From contig JAPLJE010000027.1 of NCBI GenBank assembly GCA_026388755.1, positions 1 through 5,811 on the forward strand: a stretch of 5,811 nt of DNA, given 5' to 3'. Made by a program: the position numbers and the translations under genes. The notes under the pieces were generated by a model. The model was not told the DNA's origin. It saw nothing but the letters and a program-made list of their open reading frames with translations, and did not search any database. Source of the DNA: Deltaproteobacteria bacterium (GTDB lineage: Bacteria > Desulfobacterota > Desulfobacteria > Desulfobacterales > Desulfatirhabdiaceae). This document shows, one piece after another, positions 4,643 to 5,811 of the stretch. How positions within the stretch are numbered: the first letter of the stretch is position 1; every line of letters starts with the position of its first letter.

Positions 4643-5811
4643 TTACACCGCCACCTCGACCGCATGTTCCCGACCATCATCAACCAGTGCAATCGTATTT
4701 CCCGGTTGCACCACCCCGTCCACCATAACCGTTGCCGCTTCTTTTTCACCTGCCGGTTTCTGCATGACCCTTATGTGATAAATGGTCTCACGAAAACGGT
4801 AGTGCACGGTGAAACCATCCCAATCGGCGGGGAGGCAGGGCTCGATAGACAACTTATCCACTTCCAGCTTCAGACCCAGAAGTGATTCCACGATCAGGCG
4901 GTACATCCATGCAGCCGATCCCGTGTACCATGTCCATCCGCCCCGTCCCGTATGCGGCGGAACGGCATAGACGTCTGCGGCGACAACGTAGGGCTCGACT
5001 TTGTACCTTTGGATTCCCTCCGCGGAGTTCCCGTGGTTCACGGGGTTGATCATCGCAAGAAGTTCCCACGCGCGGCGGCTGTCACCCAATACGGCAAAGG
5101 CCATGGCCGCCCAGATCGCACCGTGGGTGTACTGTCCTCCGTTTTCCCTCACGCCGGGAACATAGCCCTTTATGTAACCCGGATTCAAGCTGGATTTATC
5201 AAAGGGAGGGTCCAAAAGCTGGATCAGGGCATCGTCCCGGCGAACCAGATATTTGTCCACGGCCTCCATAGCCATCCGCGAATGCTCAGCGTCACCCGCG
5301 CCCGAAAGAACGGACCAGCTTTGTGCGATTGAGTCAATCTGGCATTCCGAGCTCTCTGCAGAGCCGAGCGGGGTCCCGTCATCGAAGTAAGCCCGGAGGT
5401 ACCATTCGCCGTCCCAGCCGTGTTGTTCGATACTCCGGCGCAGCCTGTCGACCTCGCTCTCGCATTGTTTGCTAAAAACAAGATCGCGACGGAGCCGTGC
5501 GATCCCGGCGAACCGGGTGAGCACGTCACATAGAAAGAACGCCAGCCACACACTCTCGCCTTTACCTTCCTGGCCCACCAGGTTCATGCCGTCGTTCCAG
5601 TCGCCGGAACCGATCAGGGGAAGGCCGTGTTCGCCGGACGTCAGACCTCTGCGGATCGCCCTAACGCAATGATCATACAGGCTGGCTGATTCCCCGGACC
5701 GTACGGGAAGTTCATAGTAGGAGTCCTCCTCGGGATTGACCGGGCGGCCCTTGATGAAGTGAATCGATTCGTCCAGTACCCCCGTATCGCCGGTACTTTG
5801 AACGTAGCGGC
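4643..5811 (-). CDS. Cyclic beta-1,2-glucan synthase-type GH94 protein, C-terminal part (5' end outside window)
   Basis: The reading frame is open from the right edge to a TAA at 4643-4645, giving about 388 C-terminal residues. GH94 enzymes act on beta-glucosides with an (alpha/alpha)6 barrel. In cyclic beta-1,2-glucan synthases (NdvB/Cgs) this domain follows a GT84 glycosyltransferase part in a very large inner-membrane protein and controls glucan chain length. Seen here: GDWNDGMN at partial residues 69-76 (5605-5582), the GH94 signature whose second Asp (D73) corresponds to the family's general acid; RYVQSTGD at the window edge; PGVRENGGQYTHGAIWA near 218-234; and RGGWTWYTGSAAWMYR near 289-304, which holds the Thr-Gly that contacts phosphate in GH94 phosphorylases. 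INPVNHG and ADVYAVPPH are more typical of NdvB than of cellobiose or chitobiose phosphorylases. A stand-alone GH94 phosphorylase cannot be excluded because the N-terminus is missing. The Met at 5587-5585 lies inside the catalytic motif and is not a start. Confidence 0.9.
   Translation of the reverse strand, partial: RYVQSTGDTGVLDESIHFIKGRPVNPEEDSYYELPVRSGESASLYDHCVRAIRRGLTSGEHGLPLIGSGDWNDGMNLVGQEGKGESVWLAFFLCDVLTRFAGIARLRRDLVFSKQCESEVDRLRRSIEQHGWDGEWYLRAYFDDGTPLGSAESSECQIDSIAQSWSVLSGAGDAEHSRMAMEAVDKYLVRRDDALIQLLDPPFDKSSLNPGYIKGYVPGVRENGGQYTHGAIWAAMAFAVLGDSRRAWELLAMINPVNHGNSAEGIQRYKVEPYVVAADVYAVPPHTGRGGWTWYTGSAAWMYRLIVESLLGLKLEVDKLSIEPCLPADWDGFTVHYRFRETIYHIRVMQKPAGEKEAATVMVDGVVQPGNTIALVDDGREHAVEVAV

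Noticed and set aside
4639..4749. Upstream start at 4749 for the hemolysin III gene
   Set aside because: It would add 37 residues rich in Trp, Arg and Lys, unlike the family N-terminus, and would overlap the GH94 gene. The ATG at 4638 gives the normal length and has a ribosome site.
5585..5587. Met codon as the start of the GH94 gene
   Set aside because: It falls inside the GDWNDGMN catalytic motif, and the frame continues upstream to the window edge with family-like sequence.

Overview
The window looks like one stretch of a bacterial chromosome, probably a Gram-negative. The closest guess is a Desulfobacterota/deltaproteobacterial-type genome, from the mix of genes and mid-range GC; this is an impression, not a proof. 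Every gene I can support lies on the minus strand, so the window is best read from right to left. No RNA gene, insertion sequence, CRISPR array or long repeat was seen.

From the right edge: (1) the C-terminal ~388 residues of a GH94 protein of the cyclic beta-1,2-glucan synthase (NdvB/Cgs) type, running off the window; (2) four bases downstream, a hemolysin III/PAQR-family membrane protein in clearly AT-richer DNA and with an abnormal last membrane segment; (3) a 121-base gap; (4) a 785-residue SNF2-family helicase with all motifs intact and an unusual basic, TPR-like N-terminus; (5) two bases downstream, an uncharacterised 339-residue protein that ends in half of a possible zinc ribbon; (6) a DUF1778 (TacA-type) ribbon-helix-helix antitoxin with its own strong promoter and a palindromic operator; (7) one base downstream, the first 53 codons of a gene running off the left edge. 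Gene 7 is not the GNAT toxin expected next to a DUF1778 antitoxin. It weakly resembles the N-terminus of BrxA/DUF1819-like defence proteins.

The most interesting part is the left half. A SNF2 helicase, a tightly coupled partner of unknown function and a possible BrxA-like gene have the look of an anti-phage defence module continuing to the left, as in DISARM- or BREX-related islands. An apparently toxin-less antitoxin sits inside this run. Its promoter and operator overlap the last codons of the 339-residue gene, so that protein's C-terminus is written in promoter DNA. This suggests that the antitoxin cassette was inserted into, or replaced, the 3' end of the upstream gene, and that the antitoxin may now act as a local repressor of the genes after it. 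The right half (glucan synthase and hemolysin III) looks like ordinary flanking chromosome with a compositional break at the hemolysin III gene.
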